A stretch of DNA of 64,000 bases from Sebastes aleutianus. Taxonomy: Eukaryota; Chordata; Actinopteri; Perciformes; Sebastidae. The notes beneath the pieces were generated by a model that was not told the origin of the DNA, did no database searches, and was given only the letters and a program-made list of their open reading frames with translations. A program made the position numbers and the translations under genes. Location: contig CAKAKS010000032.1 in the NCBI GenBank assembly GCA_916700875.1, forward strand, positions 19,955,629-20,019,628. The letters run 5' to 3'. Shown here in pieces: positions 12,485 through 24,616 of this stretch (the stretch's first letter is position 1; each line of letters starts with the position of its first letter).

Positions 12485-15400
12485 TTATGAAGCTTTCAAA
12501 GCTGTATCGCTGCCTTCTAGTGACTTCTCCTGTTTCAGTTTGGCCCGGGTGAAGTCCTCTCTCACTTGCCTCAGCAGAACAGGGCAGCACACCACATCCA
12601 CAGCTGTCATAGCCAGGGCTTTGGCTGTCCTCAGGGTGAACAACTGGGCCTTTTCAGCTCCTGGCACAGGGGGAAAGAGCGGAGGAGTTAAATAAAGCAT
12701 CTAAGCAAAGAGGAAACTAAACAGACAGACCGAGTGACCTGGAAAGATGATGACGGTTGAAACCGTCTGATCGTGGTACAATCCAATTTCATCACAAGAA
12801 ACAACATCTGCTCCCGATAGAGGCATGCTGCCATACCTGCTGCTTCGGTGTATTCCTCAGTGTGGTTGAGCGCGTCAGTGCCGATGTAGAAGAAAGGATG
12901 GATACCGGGGATTACGAATGATACGTTGCCAAAGTCTGTAGATCCTGCCAGATAATTATAAATACGCTGTGATTCTTTGTTGATTCAGTGAACAACAAAA
13001 TATATTGAAAGAAACACTAGATCACCATCCTGCTGTTACACTTTTTTTTAGATTTATTCTGCACAAACCAGGTATAGAAAAAATATACTTTAGATATAAA
13101 TCTGTTTCTATGATTTGTTTTTATTTTCACATACCAGAGAAGTTGGCTGGCTGCTCTTGAAACTGAATCCCCAAAGCTTTTCCATTATTTTCATACAGGT
13201 TTGCCAGCGTGGCATTAGGCAGAATGTTATAATAGGCAGTGCCTGGGTAGATTATCTCCACCTGAAGGAAACAAAAGTATACCGTCATTCATAAAATGTA
13301 GGGTACAAAAATAGAGATTGCTATCATATATCAACAGAATTTGCATGCTCTTTAATGTGAGTTAAACCTGCCTGAAGCAAGTGCAGACGTAGGAGAAAAA
13401 CAGCCTGAAGTGAATGGTGAATTATGTAATGGTAGAACAACACTCAGAGCATAATTGCAGGAATATGTTATAAATGGCAATGTTATATAACAGCGGAGTC
13501 AACATTTCTCAGCTATATCAGCATATTTGTTCGTATATCTGTGCTAGAGGGAGGATTTTTAGGTAAGCTTACTTGGCAGCCGGTGGCGACGGCGGCTGCC
13601 CTGAAACAAGCCTCAGCTTTGGCCTTCAGGTCACAAAGATCCTTAACCAGCGGCGTGCGCATATAAAACTCTAGCTCGGTGTAGGCAGGGATGATGTTGG
13701 GCTTCACCCCTCCATGTGTGATGATGCCTGTAGTGGAGAAAAATGGACACAATGGAGGATAAGATGGGATGCATCCATTGGACAATTCATGTGGGTTCGA
13801 TATTGTGTGTTATTTCCATTAGAGATAAAACATCCCTCTATATTTTAAAAGGCAGAAAAAATATAATATGTTAGGCAGGGTTTTCAACAACAAGTGTTGG
13901 GTAATTTTAGTCCCGGGACTACTTTTCGGCTGAAGGAACCTTGTAGTTCTTTCAGCTGAAAAGTCGATTGTTGTTAAAGACCTGCTAAGATTAGGCAAAT
14001 TAGTCCTCTGACATATGATTTTCAGAAAGTACTACCCCCAACCAGAGCCTTTCTGGGGGTTAAAAATGTCCCCAGAAGTTAATTTAGACCCTGGTCCCTG
14101 CGGTCGAAATGCAATGAGTTCCTCAAAAGGTTCCATGTTCTGGGGGAAAGTTCCTGCGGTCGAAACTAGGCTTTACACCCTCTGATTGCTATCCTCATTG
14201 AATGCAACTGTTGGTATACAACTTCATCGTAATATGAAGACAACACAGAGAGGCACATGTTTGCAAAAGTTATTAGATCCTCAGTTTTGAGGACTAATTT
14301 ATAACTTTGAGAACACACCTCAAGTGCAAGTCCATCAAAATTAAAAATTCATCACACATATCCCACAATCTTCCTCAGAGGGTGTAGTTTGCCCGGTCGT
14401 CATGGAATATGTACATATTTAAATTTCCATTTTTCTGAGCACATTAAAGGAACAGTGTGTAACATTTCAGGACGCTCTATTAGCAGAAATGGAATATAAG
14501 ATTCATAACTATGTTTTCATTAGAGTATAATCACCTGAAACTAAGAATCGTTGTGTTTTCATTAGCTTAGAATGAGCCCTTACCATAGGGAGCGGGTCCT
14601 CATCATGGAGTCTGCCGTGTTGCTCTGCCATGTTTCTACAGTAGCCCAGAACGGACAAACCAAACTCTGGCTCTAGAGAGAGACTTTAATGTTTTTACGT
14701 TACCTGAAGGCCACCGTAATTCTCCAACACGCTTATGATATTGCGGTAATGTGAGCCGCAGAGTGCAAAATCGTGGTACCGCCAGCTGCCGTCTGATTTC
14801 CGTTGCTCCTAAAGTAGTGTTATTATGGTAAGGATGGCCTCTGCATGCGGTTTTGCACTTGGCGGCTCACGTTAACGCACTCTTGGAAAGGGAGGAGTGA
14901 GTGAAGGGGTATTCAGTTGGTTGCAATCTGCAACCACACCACTAGATGCCGCTAAATCCCACACACTGTACCTTTAAGGACTTCTCATCCATGTCGGCTT
15001 AAACAGCTAACCAGCTCTGAGGTGAGATTGTTTTGAACTTGAAGCTTTGCTGATCACAGTTTGTGTCTGTTCCTCACCGTGAAGCCTCCACTCTGGTTTG
15101 AGTTGCTGTCTGAGTGCAGACAGATTGTTGTAGGCCAGCACAGCGGCATCCAGGGCGTTCACTCCCTCCCAAGGGTACGCAGAGGCATGAGATGCCTTCC
15201 CATGGTACTTCACTGACACCCTGTGTCACATCAACGAACATACCGGGTTAAGGGTTATCTTAAAATAATATGTAGGAGATTAAAGGACACAAGTTGTGAA
15301 TCTATAAATGTGGTGAACAGGAACTTACTCATCCATCGCGATGCAGGGCAGGAATGAAGCATCTTGCTGTGCTGGGTGAGCCATGAAGACGAGGTCGATG

Positions 15401-16932
15401 TCAGCGAAGGCTCCTGCCTTGATTAAGTCAATCTTTCCTCCTATAGACTCCTCTGCAGGAGTTCCCAGAACTGTTATCTGGTATAAAAAAAAAGTATTCA
15501 GTCATTTGACATCATCATATCAGCTCATGTGTGTCAGTCAGCCTGCACTGTTTTTTTGTTTACATTTTCATTTTTATTTATCATTGTTGTAGGTAAAATA
15601 GATGTTATGTAAACAGAGGTAATTGCACTTGTAAAATAGTATAGGGTATATGTAATAAATAAAATGTAAACAAAGGTAGTTGCACTTGAGGTATATATGG
15701 CATCAAAGGATATATGGCACAGTCAAATTTGTTTATTAAAGGGACTGTTTGTAACTTCTTACACGTATAAATCATCCGGGTCGGTGTCCCATGCGCGGTC
15801 GCATATGCGTGCTCATGCGCGCTCGCATGTGTGGCTACGCTGTTCAGACGAGACTCCAACCCAAACTACATGGAAGCACCAAAAACCGCAAAGTTATGTC
15901 TAGTGAAGCCCGTCTGTTAAACAGTGTTGGCCGCGGTCGGAGGACGCGGGGGAGACCGTAGCTTTGGTCTCCAGGACTTTCTTCTGCTGGCCTTCACTCA
16001 GCTCGCTCCACCTCACATGCATGTGTGCACACTACACACTGCAGATGAGTTCGTTTAGCTCTGAGAATATCTAGTGAATGTACAGTGGACGTTTGTGCAG
16101 AAATAACTGCTGCAGCTCCTCCAGACCAACAGAGGTTTTCCGTGTCTTGTGAAGTGACGGGGCTCCGCAGCGAGAAACGTTATCGTCTCCCTCCGGCTGC
16201 GCTCGGAGACGATAACGTTTCTCGCGTGAAGCAGGAAAAGCCAACACTAGGATCAGCAGTGATTCATGGAGAGACCTTCGTCTGGTCAGCTAACATTACT
16301 GCCAAGCAGGTGAAATATAGAGTGATATTGTGGTTTTAGCTGACGTGTGTCGCTTCACTGTGTTGAGCGATGCTCCTTCATGTCTATGTAGAGCGAGCAC
16401 AAGCCCGACGCTGACTTTCGTTGACTTAACGGCCACAAGGTGTCGCTGTTAACAAGCATTTCTGATTCTTACAAACAGTCCCTTTAATCAAAAACCACAG
16501 TATCCTGGTTACCTTCACAGGTTGAGGGAGGTCAGTGTGTCTCTCTAACAGAGCAGCTTTCAGCCCCAGTGCTGCAGCAGCTCCTGTCTCTGCGATCAGA
16601 TTGTGACCACATGCGTGCCCGATACCAGGAAGAGCGTCATACTCGCACAGAAACCCCACGTTCAACACCTCCCCGGTACCAGCCTCTCCGGTACCGGCAC
16701 CGACCGGACCCCAGCTGGCCCGGAACGCGGTCGGTAACGTGTAGTGACTCTCTACCGTCCATGTCTCCTCCTGAGAGAAGAACCGGACCAGCCTGTCGTG
16801 CGCTTGTGTCTCGTTAAAGGCGAGTTCCGGTCGGCTCCAGATGTCCAGACTCAGACTGAGCAGCTCGTCTTTATGTCCGTCTATGCAGCTCTGCAGGGCG
16901 GATCTCATCTGCTGCTGCTGCTGGGTCTCCAT
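12485..16932 (-). CDS. pm20d2: Peptidase M20 domain-containing protein 2 (beta-alanyl/ornithyl dipeptidase)
   Basis: Cytosolic metallopeptidase of the M20D group. The mammalian enzyme cleaves dipeptides such as beta-alanyl-lysine and is thought to clear side products of carnosine synthase. Seven exons on the minus strand keep phase throughout: 16932-16513, 15477-15329, 15220-15078, 13727-13573, 13261-13135, 12944-12837 and 12660-12485, giving 425 residues (human about 436). The start ATG has a good context (CATCATGG). Motifs: zinc-site HACGHN at residues 106-111, the M20 catalytic Glu in GTPAEE at about 144-149, MAHPAQQ, the dimerisation-lid sequence KYHGKASHASAYPWEG, ITHGGVKPNIIPAY, and the late GSTDFGNVS and PFFYIGTDALNHTE. 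A CAG-coded run of five Gln follows MET at the N-terminus. The introns contain four transposon-like blocks. It lies tail-to-tail with gabrr1, as in human. Confidence 0.95.
13893..14175. mobile_element. Non-autonomous element fragment in pm20d2 intron (GTCCCGGGACTACTTT family)
   Basis: Contains GTGTTGGGTAATTTTAGTCC, AGTCGATTGTTGTTAAAGAC, GTCCTCTGACATATGATT and AAAGTTCCTGCGGTCGAAAC, words I know from a widespread teleost MITE. There are no coding frames. Confidence 0.5.
14444..14977. mobile_element. TTAA-bounded MITE, copy A, in pm20d2 intron
   Basis: Bounded by TTAA on both sides, with inverted ends TTAAAGGAACAGTGTGT and (reverse complement of the right end) TTAAAGGTACAGTGTGT. Its first 200 bp match the reverse complement of 32300-32485, including the stretch around AGCCCAGAACGGACAAACCA. 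TTAA target use suggests a piggyBac-type transposase in trans. Confidence 0.7.
15736..16487. mobile_element. TTAA-bounded MITE, copy B, in pm20d2 intron 1, with a perfect internal hairpin
   Basis: Starts TTAAAGGGACTGTTTGTAA and ends TTACAAACAGTCCCTTTAA, giving perfect inverted ends with TTAA as presumed target site. 15990-16260 matches 32110-32300 (words GCTCTGAGAATATC, AACAGAGGTTTTCC, AAGCAGGAAAAG). A perfect 21-bp palindrome arm pair lies at 16170-16190 and 16205-16225. Confidence 0.8.
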
Positions 16933-17223
16933 GATGACGGAGGGTTATCTGTTTAAGTGAAGCACAAACATAACATAACCTTGCATGCACACGTGATTTA
17001 CTGCCTGTGACTTTGTTGTTGTGCAAAGATCTGTTGCACAAATTAATCTGCTTTCCTGCAGGTGTTTTACTGCATTTTACTGCACCGATATCTTTAATAC
17101 GTCCATTGTTTAGACCAGAGTGGGAGGAGTTTTGTAAATTATCATTTGGGGACATGTTGTCCTATTTATTTGCACTTTTGAATATGCATGTAATACATTA
17201 GGTGGCAGTTTTATAGGTAACTT
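16933..17223. other. pm20d2 upstream flank (promoter side)
   Basis: 5' flank of the minus-strand pm20d2 gene. No obvious TATA or CpG cluster; nothing else recognised. Confidence 0.3.
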
Positions 17224-17690
17224 GTTGAAAGTGTGTTCCATAATAACCTTTCAGCATATTGTAATTCAAGTGTTCTGAGAGAAAACTAGACTTCTGCACT
17301 TCATCATGGCTCTGTTTTCAGGCTTTAAAAAATCTAGGAGACTTTGGCCAATTACAGGTCATTTCAGAGAGAGAGCGTTCCTATTGGTTGTGCTCCGGTT
17401 GGTGGGTGGTGCTTGCTATTTCTTCAACTGTTCTCAACATGGCTGCCGGGTCACAAACCTTTCTCATTTTACAGCTAAACAGTACACTACAAGATGTTTC
17501 TGAAAACATTTTAGGAGAGAAATAGACATTACAGTAACAGAATATTGATTCATAGTTGATCAGCGCTGCCTAGTTTGAGCGTTTGATCGGAGTTCGCGAG
17601 TGATTGACAGCTGCTCGGAGACGGCAAGGCTCCAGCTCAGCTCTGATTGGTTGTTTTCATATTACCTGTCTCATGCACTACTGTCAGGAT
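17224..17690. repeat. Interspersed repeat arm, related to the foldback at 55.1-55.9 kb
   Basis: Shares long stretches with 55480-55860, partly as reverse complement: AACAGTACACTACAAGATG, TTTCTGAAAACATTT, GATCAGCGCTGCCTAGTTTG and GTGATTGACAGCTGC. The right end ACTGTCAGGATATAG is the reverse of ATATCCTGACAGT near 55140. No coding content. Confidence 0.7.
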
Positions 17691-18308
17691 ATAGATATAG
17701 GATATATAGATATATAACATAAATATGATGTAATTGCTGGGTCAAAAGAACCACATATTGGTATGGCTGAATATCCTAATGGAAATAATCCGAATCAAAA
17801 TAATCAGAAATACTTATATTAATATATAAATACTACTATATAAATACTTATATATTATTAATATTGATCCCTAAGGGGAAACTGGGGCATTACAGTTGCT
17901 CTTATATAAACATAAAGAAATGTAAGAAAATATAAATAAAGGAGTATGTAACATGTAGATTATGTACATAATGCTACAATATAAACAGACTATATGTAAA
18001 GAAATATAAGTAATACAAATTGAAAATAAGGAATGACAATAATAAGAAATATGAAATACATTATGTACAAATATTTGCATTAACACATGCAATATATAAC
18101 ATAACCAATATACACATAAATACAGTAACACTAAAACTGGGCCAAAATAACTCATTTTTGAGTGTGATTGGTGACAAAGTGTTATTTATGCTTTTTATCA
18201 CCTGGTTGAACTTTGGTCTGAGTCGCTGTGCTAGATTGACCCAGTACTGGGTACCACCATTGACCCAAATTGGGTTAAAATTGACCCAATATTTTTTTTT
18301 TTTTTAGT
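17691..18308. other. AT-rich spacer with TGACCCA repeats
   Basis: 17691-18130 is very AT-rich, with ATATATA runs and a GATCCCTAAGGGGAAACTGG retroposon-tail-like word at about 17867. 18225-18290 has repeated TTGACCCA/TGGGTCAA words, a common fish repeat signature. No gene seen. Confidence 0.35.
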
Positions 18309-18430
18309 GTGAAAATAAATCAGTATTCTGCGTAACATTTCATGTTTAACCTTAACCACAATATTGTAATTTTATTCATTTATTTATTGCCTGTGGCTAC
18401 TCCGATGACACACACAGGAAGCAAACAATG
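18309..18430 (+). repeat. Left copy of a duplicated segment (partner 20872-21018)
   Basis: AAATAAATCAGTATTCTG, TTTCATGTTTAACCTT, TATTGTAATTTTATT and TTTATTTATTGCCTGT appear in the same order in both copies. The right copy has about 30 extra bases. The copies are about 2.6 kb apart in the same orientation. Confidence 0.6.
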
Positions 18431-19493
18431 TTTTCCATCGCTGAGAGCCAGTATACCGTTGCAACAGCCTAGAGCAAAAAAGAAAATGAGCAAAAAGCTG
18501 TGCAATAATTGAAAATAAATTAAAATAAGTGGAAGATTTTTGACTTTACAATTTCAGCTACTTTATACATAACAATATATCATAATTTATTAGTTGTTTT
18601 ATGTTAATCTTACTCTACAAAATAACTAAATTTGTCACATGAATGTAGTGGAGTAAAACGCACAATAGGCCTATATCTGAGTAGACAACACCTTCATCTC
18701 AGTCCTCCTGAGTAGAATAAGAATCACAAAATCACCTGTTTCTTTTCTAGAATATTATTTCAATAAATTATCTGTGCGTTCCAGTACCCATACCACCACA
18801 CTATTTAGTATTTCCCAAATACATAGTATGTCAAATGCAGTATGCCAAAAAATAGTTACTATATTTAGTTACACAAGCACATTCACTGCCCTCTGCCTGG
18901 TGAAACAACTGCCACATATCTGGAATATATCTGCCTGTTTTACACTCTTTGACCAATAGGGGGTTTCGTGTGCACATGATGAAGCCTTTGTGAAATGAAC
19001 CCTTTTGCGAACCAATATGCTGGAGAGCTTCAATGCTTTATGAAGCTTAATCTAACCATGACTAATGTTAACCTTCTCTTTTATTAGCCTCTGACTCTAA
19101 ATGAAGCTGGATTGCTATATGCTGGACAGAATCACACTCAGCTGATGGATGCAGCACAGACAGGGAGGACAAATGCAGACTCAGTGAAGATACTTTAATA
19201 GTGCAAAAAAAAGTTTACAGACTGAGAGTCTAAAAGGAAGGCAGGAATTGCAGGCCAATTACAGACAAACAAAATTCCACGTAACAACGAAGACAAACTG
19301 ACAAACTGACATAGGAACTGGGCCGGTATAAATAGTGAGTGACTAATGGGGAAGTGGGAACAGGTGAGCAGGAGGTCTGGTGAGTGCAGGACGAGGGACA
19401 GGTGAAACTAATCAGGCCGACAAAACACACACACACACATACACAAAGTGAAGTGATCTGAAACAAGATGAGAGAGAGAGAGAGAAAAAGGAG
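18431..19493. other. Spacer, nothing recognised apart from a short (CA)n
   Basis: No exon-like frame. A short ACACACAC run lies near 19428-19440. Confidence 0.3.
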
Positions 19494-19693
19494 GCGGCTG
19501 GGGGGTAGAGTGGTTATACTTTAACCGCATGGTTGGCGGTTTGATTCCCGGTGCCTATGGTTTGCATGTCGCAGTGTCCTTGAGCGAGACAGGGAGCCCC
19601 AAATCACTCCCTGGGTGCTTCACAGCAGCCCACTGCTCCTTAGGATGGGTTTAAATGCAGAGATCAAATTTCATGTATGTAACTGTGTGTATT
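19494..19693 (+). mobile_element. tRNA-derived SINE, first copy (truncated by the next element)
   Basis: The tRNA-like head has an A-box-like GGGGTAGAGTGGTTA and a B-box GGTTTGATTCCCGG. It is followed by the body CACTCCCTGGGTGCTTCACA, GCAGCCCACTGCTCC and TAAATGCAGAGATCAAATTT. It stops at the transposon starting at 19694. Confidence 0.7.
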
Positions 19694-20150
19694 GGTGCTT
19701 TCAAATGGGGTCGTGTTTACCGTGTTCACGAGAAGAGTCCGTATGAACGCCTCCCTCTTGTGGTATTCACGACCTCGTAAGTGGAAAGTTTCTGAAAGCT
19801 CCGAGTTCACGAGTTGTGACGTGTTTGTTGACGTTGTCAGAAATAGTGGAGGCCATGGAAGTTCATTTTTCGGTGCATAATAAGTTAATATATTGTAAAT
19901 TTAGTCGTATATTGTTTTTCTTCATAATTATATAATATGTCTGAGGAAAATGTTGATATTCCCAACATCTTTTTCTCTGTCATTAGCTTGCTAAATTGTT
20001 AGCCTGGTTTCTAGATGCGGACAGTAACGTTAATATTGCCGTTGCTTAGCAGCGGTGTTCTCATGACTTAACCACTTGAATGCCAAGCATATTGTGTACA
20101 CAACTTTCCATGTTGTAAACAAGATTTCACGAGTTTCATTTGAAGGCACC
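19694..20150. mobile_element. Non-autonomous DNA transposon, copy 2 (same family as 4801-5285)
   Basis: Ends GGTGCTTTCAAATG and CATTTGAAGGCACC. The body is highly similar to copy 1, with small deletions near the middle. Confidence 0.8.
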
Positions 20151-20179
20151 ATATATTACGTATCGAATGAAGTTTTTGT

Positions 20180-20378
20180 TTTCAGTAGAGCTGGTCGTCC
20201 TTTAACCGCAAGGTTGTCGGTTCGAGCGTGACCTTGAGCTAGACACTGAACCACAAGTTGCTCCCTGGGCGCTTCACAGCAGCCCACTGCTCCTAAATGC
20301 GTAGGATGGGTTAAATGCAGAGGTCAGATTTCATGTATGTACCTGTATGTATATGACAAATGTAATAAAGTTTGAAAG
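20180..20378 (+). mobile_element. tRNA-derived SINE, second copy
   Basis: B-box GGTTCGAGC, then CTTGAGCTAGACACTGAACC, GGGCGCTTCACAGCAGCCC, TAAATGCAGAGGTCAG and the tail ATGACAAATGTAATAAAG. The A-box end is weak. Same orientation as 19494-19693. Confidence 0.65.
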
Positions 20379-20871
20379 GAGCGGTGAGTAACAAAATAAA
20401 ACATGAAACACAAAACATTAATGAATGGCATGAAACAAAGGAAAAACATAATTATAGGAGCAGGGCAGATTATAACAAGTCTATCACTTTTTTTCTGTTT
20501 AACAGTTTGAAAGAAACTGCATTTAAATAGTAAATGTTATTTAATTTAAATCTAGATCTTTGGACAGGGAATTATACAAAACAAATGACCCTTTCATAGC
20601 ACTTCAATGCTCCAGAAACCCAGACAAAGCAATGCACATTTCTGTACGTTAGTCCTTTACATATATCAAAATGATGCTTCTCCACTGTGTCTTACTTTAT
20701 CAAGATAGATCACAAGCCTTCTATGAGGCCTGTGTGCTATTAAATGACAGTAAATGGAGGCTGGGACTAAAATCCTTCTCCCATCTGTCTGTTACCACAC
20801 TAGAGGGACCCAGAGTGACATACTTTGGTGGAAGGCTCCTTCTGCACATGCTTCTGCATTTAATTAGCAGT
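20379..20871. other. Spacer, nothing recognised
   Basis: No gene or repeat family identified. Confidence 0.3.
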
Positions 20872-21018
20872 GAAAATAAATCAGTATTCTGCTACGTTTC
20901 ATGTTTAACCTTGAACATTTGAATGCATTAGGATTGAATAGAAAACCGACAGTATTGTAATTTTATTAATTTATTTATTGCCTGTAGCTACTCATACACA
21001 CGCAGCAAGCAAACTGCT
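20872..21018 (+). repeat. Right copy of the duplicated segment (partner 18309-18430)
   Basis: See the left copy; this one carries an extra insert containing GAATGCATTAGGATTG and ends with GCAAGCAAACTGCTTGC, a short palindrome. Confidence 0.6.
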
Positions 21019-24000
21019 TGCTGAGGATGAACTAAGAGCCCTGTAAAACAAGGTCAATTAGCGCTGAATGAATAAAGACGAAGCTCCACAGCTGTCACGC
21101 ACCCAGCGAGTGTGTGTGTGATTGAGAGTGAGAGAGAAAGAGAGAGCAGGTGTACTTGTATGTGTTTCCTGTCTGTATTTGAGTTGAAGGTTAATTGGGG
21201 GCGGTTGTCAGTCACAGGAGGAGACATGTTGAACAGAGCTCTGCAAGCTGACATCTGACATGGTCTGTCTGTCAGCTTACTTTACGCCCCGCCGTCGACG
21301 CCGACACTCTCCATTGTGTTTCAATTAAGTGACATGGAAGGGAGGCATCCATGTGTCACTCCATTGTCTTATTCGGGGATTTGCGCTGAGAGCATGTGTT
21401 TAATTTCACATGATTACACGTGATTTTGGCCTCACGTATTGGCCAGTGAATGTTGATTTAAGACTGTTTTAATTTATTACAAGATACTTGTTTCAAACAG
21501 TCAAAGAGACTCTGATGATAAAAGCTCAGAGGAGGAAGACAACCAGCTGCACTAGAGACTAAACTCAAAACAGTTGCATCCATTGAGTGATACAAATAAA
21601 ATCTCCCATGACACTCTAAGTGTGTGATACATACATTAACAAGCCTTCAACATTTCAAGCAGCATAGATATTTTAGGTTTCGCCACTAGTCATCACACCC
21701 ATCCGGAGTGATGCATGAGTTGTGATGTATGCGTCACAACAGCAGGACGCCCCAAAGGAAGGCTGGTTTGACAGCCCCAATGAATGGATGTGCTCCTGAT
21801 GACAGCACGTCTCTGCAATGGGAGATGAAACAAACAACAGACTTTGCTTGGGTGTGTGATCGTGTGGCCACAGCACTGAGCGTGGTCCACATATTAATGT
21901 GTTTTTGTGCCTCTGATGTAGCCTCAAGCTATGGAAGCCCAAACCAGTAAAAAAAAGTTAGTCATGCTGAAAATAACAATGTGCATAGTATGAAATCAAT
22001 TTGGCTTTTTTTTATTATGACAAAGAGAGTGGGGGTGACATATAATATGCACATAATCCATTTGTAGTGCAACAGTTTCAACCTACTGATATTGCAGCCC
22101 GTTCACACAAAAAGGCGTATGAATGGCACGATAATGCGCAAGGCATTTAGAGTGTAATAACAACGCCTTTACTGTTTTAGGCGTGTCTTTTTTACACCAT
22201 GACGTAGAATAATATGGTATGAAACGTACCAGGCTTTCAATTAACTACAATGAAAACCCATTCACAGCAACAGTAAATGCTCAGAGAAAGTGCTCCGAGA
22301 GTTTGGTGACGTAGTTTAAAAGAGCGAAAGAGATAAACAGGGTGGAAGAGGGGAGGTGGATGGGTCCAACAAGCACGCAGCTTTCATCCAAGAGACCGCT
22401 GTTTATGTCCCGTGCGTTATGTTTCGCTTTCACTTTACAATCAACTGTTTGTTCTTGTCCTGTTTTCACAACGTCAAGTCACATTTTCGCTGTACAAACG
22501 TAGTAATTTTATGCTCAACCATGTTGTTTTTCCCTAAACCTACTAAGTGGTTTTGTTGCCTAATCCCAAGCAAGAGTTTTTTTTTTTTATTCACAACATT
22601 AAACGTGTTTACTGCGACCAAAAAATGACGCCGAGGGGTCTGCCAAAGCGTCAGTATGTGACCAGTTGGGATGAGAAGATGTTGGAACCACTGTTATAGC
22701 CAATTTACAACAAATCACGTATACTTGCAGCTAAACATTTTTGCAAACCATGCTGCTGTGTTTTAGAAATTTGAATACGTTTAATTTTTTTACTGTTCTA
22801 TTCATTTTTGTATTATATGATTGGCAGATTCTTTAAACTGTCTCATGCTAAATCACAATTTTGACATTTTTATCTCAGTAATTAAACATTTTGACACATC
22901 ATGAGCAATTTAATATTTTTAATGATTGTATTGCCATAATTTTCTTTCTTTTCCTGGCGTGAATCAGCTTCCATAACAGCCTCAACTACATCCGTTCATT
23001 TTCTTTTCCAGCAGATAAATATGAACCCCGGCAAGTCATTGATGAGCCTGATTTTAAACATGAGGTTCCAGCTGACTGAAGGAAACTGACAACGTGTCAG
23101 TCGTGCTTGCTCTGTCCTGTCAGCATCACTATCAAACAAAATGAACCCTTACAGGAGTCCCCCGGAAATACAGCCTGCGACATTCGATATCGCACAGCAA
23201 GCTGCTTGGTTGTTGGAAAATATCACCCGAGGGCCTCAGAAATATGAGTGTGCATGTGTGTGTGGGTGCATGTGCAACTTGACAGTCCCGTTTCTGTCAT
23301 TAATGTCACATCAGTGCACACAGTGTGCCTCTGCGTTCTCCGAGCTGGAATACATTAACACCTCGGTTTATCAAGTCGTCCTGCATCTTCAGGCGGTGGA
23401 GTGGGGGTGGGATGGCACTGTACAACATTTGTTCCTGTTTTTGTGATGGTTTATGATGGAACGTAGCTTCAGCCTGGTGTCTAAATAATGTAAACCCACA
23501 AAAAAACTAATTTTCTACACTGTCAGGGTTTATGCATGTGAATTCTATTAAACAGTAGATTATCAAGAGCCATAATACATATTTCCGTATACATTAGTGT
23601 CTTTGTATAACTGAAATCGTACAGTTTATCACCGCTTCGAGTCATTTCCAGTAAATAAAAGCTTTCACATTTGCTGTTCATAACACTCTTGTTGCGATGA
23701 AAAAAAAAATCCTCAGATAGTGACACATTTTCTCATCTCGGGTTGCAACAGACAGGAAGTGATTTGTTTGTAATGGATAGAAGAACTTGATAGTCTGCAC
23801 ACGCAGGGAAAGCCATTATTGCTGTGCAGAAAAAGCATGGAGCACAAAATAGAACGCAAGATCTGAGAAAAGATATGTCAATAGTGATGTCCACACAGTG
23901 CAAAAACATCAAGCCAAAACGTCTCACCGAAATACAAAACCCAGATCGCTGTTCGAACAGAACACATTTTTCTTGTCTTCATTTCTGAGTCGTATATTTT

Positions 24001-24616
24001 CTTGTCCGTCTGCACAGCTGCCCTCGCTGCTTCAGAGGCAGCCCTGGCGTACCAGTGCCCTTTCTTTGTTTGACAGCGCTGAAAAGGCTGCTGTCTGCCC
24101 CCATAACATCAACCTTTGTGGCCAGTGTGTTGAACAGTGGGAGCATGAGTAGTCCCTCCAACCACAGAGGAGCCGCAATCATCCAGCAGGGTGTGTGCAA
24201 AGTGGAGCTGAAGAGCGGATTTGAACTCCTACTGAGTTGTTGTTGTGCTGGATGGTCTTTTGTGATTACAACAAATAAATAAAGTGTGTGATAACAAAAA
24301 GTAACTTTAGTAAGAAAGCTGAAATAGAGTGCTACAGGAATAAAACACAGAAATGAGTTAGCATTTTAGCACTTCTGGTTCCTTTGTCTCAAAGTCAAGG
24401 TTTTTTTTAATGGGTTTTTAGTTCTGAAATAAGGTCTGTGGTTAACACAAGCGTAAGAGATTTAACGTTTTGTTCTACGATATAAAATACATCAGTAAAT
24501 ATCCCACTCCTGAATTTTGAGGTCTTTATTTATCTTAAAAAAAGGCAGTGGTTAAAAACGGCATCACGCTGATTCGTCCGCCTTTACAGCCTCGTTGTGT
24601 TTACTATCATAAAACT
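21019..24616. other. Gene-free spacer
   Basis: Includes a 101-codon open frame at 23141-23446 that has no family signature and low-complexity Cys codons from TGTG repeats. Sequence around 22085-22230 (AAAGGCGTATGAATGG, ACACCATGACGTAGAATA) may be a transposon fragment. No splice-supported exon seen on either strand. Confidence 0.35.

Noticed and set aside
19494..19570. Possible functional tRNA gene
   Set aside because: The A- and B-box-like words are followed by a SINE body and there is no complete cloverleaf; it is a tRNA-derived SINE head.
23141..23446. 101-codon frame starting MNPYRSPPEIQPATFD
   Set aside because: No recognisable domain, low-complexity Cys from TGTG sequence, and no flanking exon. 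It could be checked by transcript data but is not supported here.
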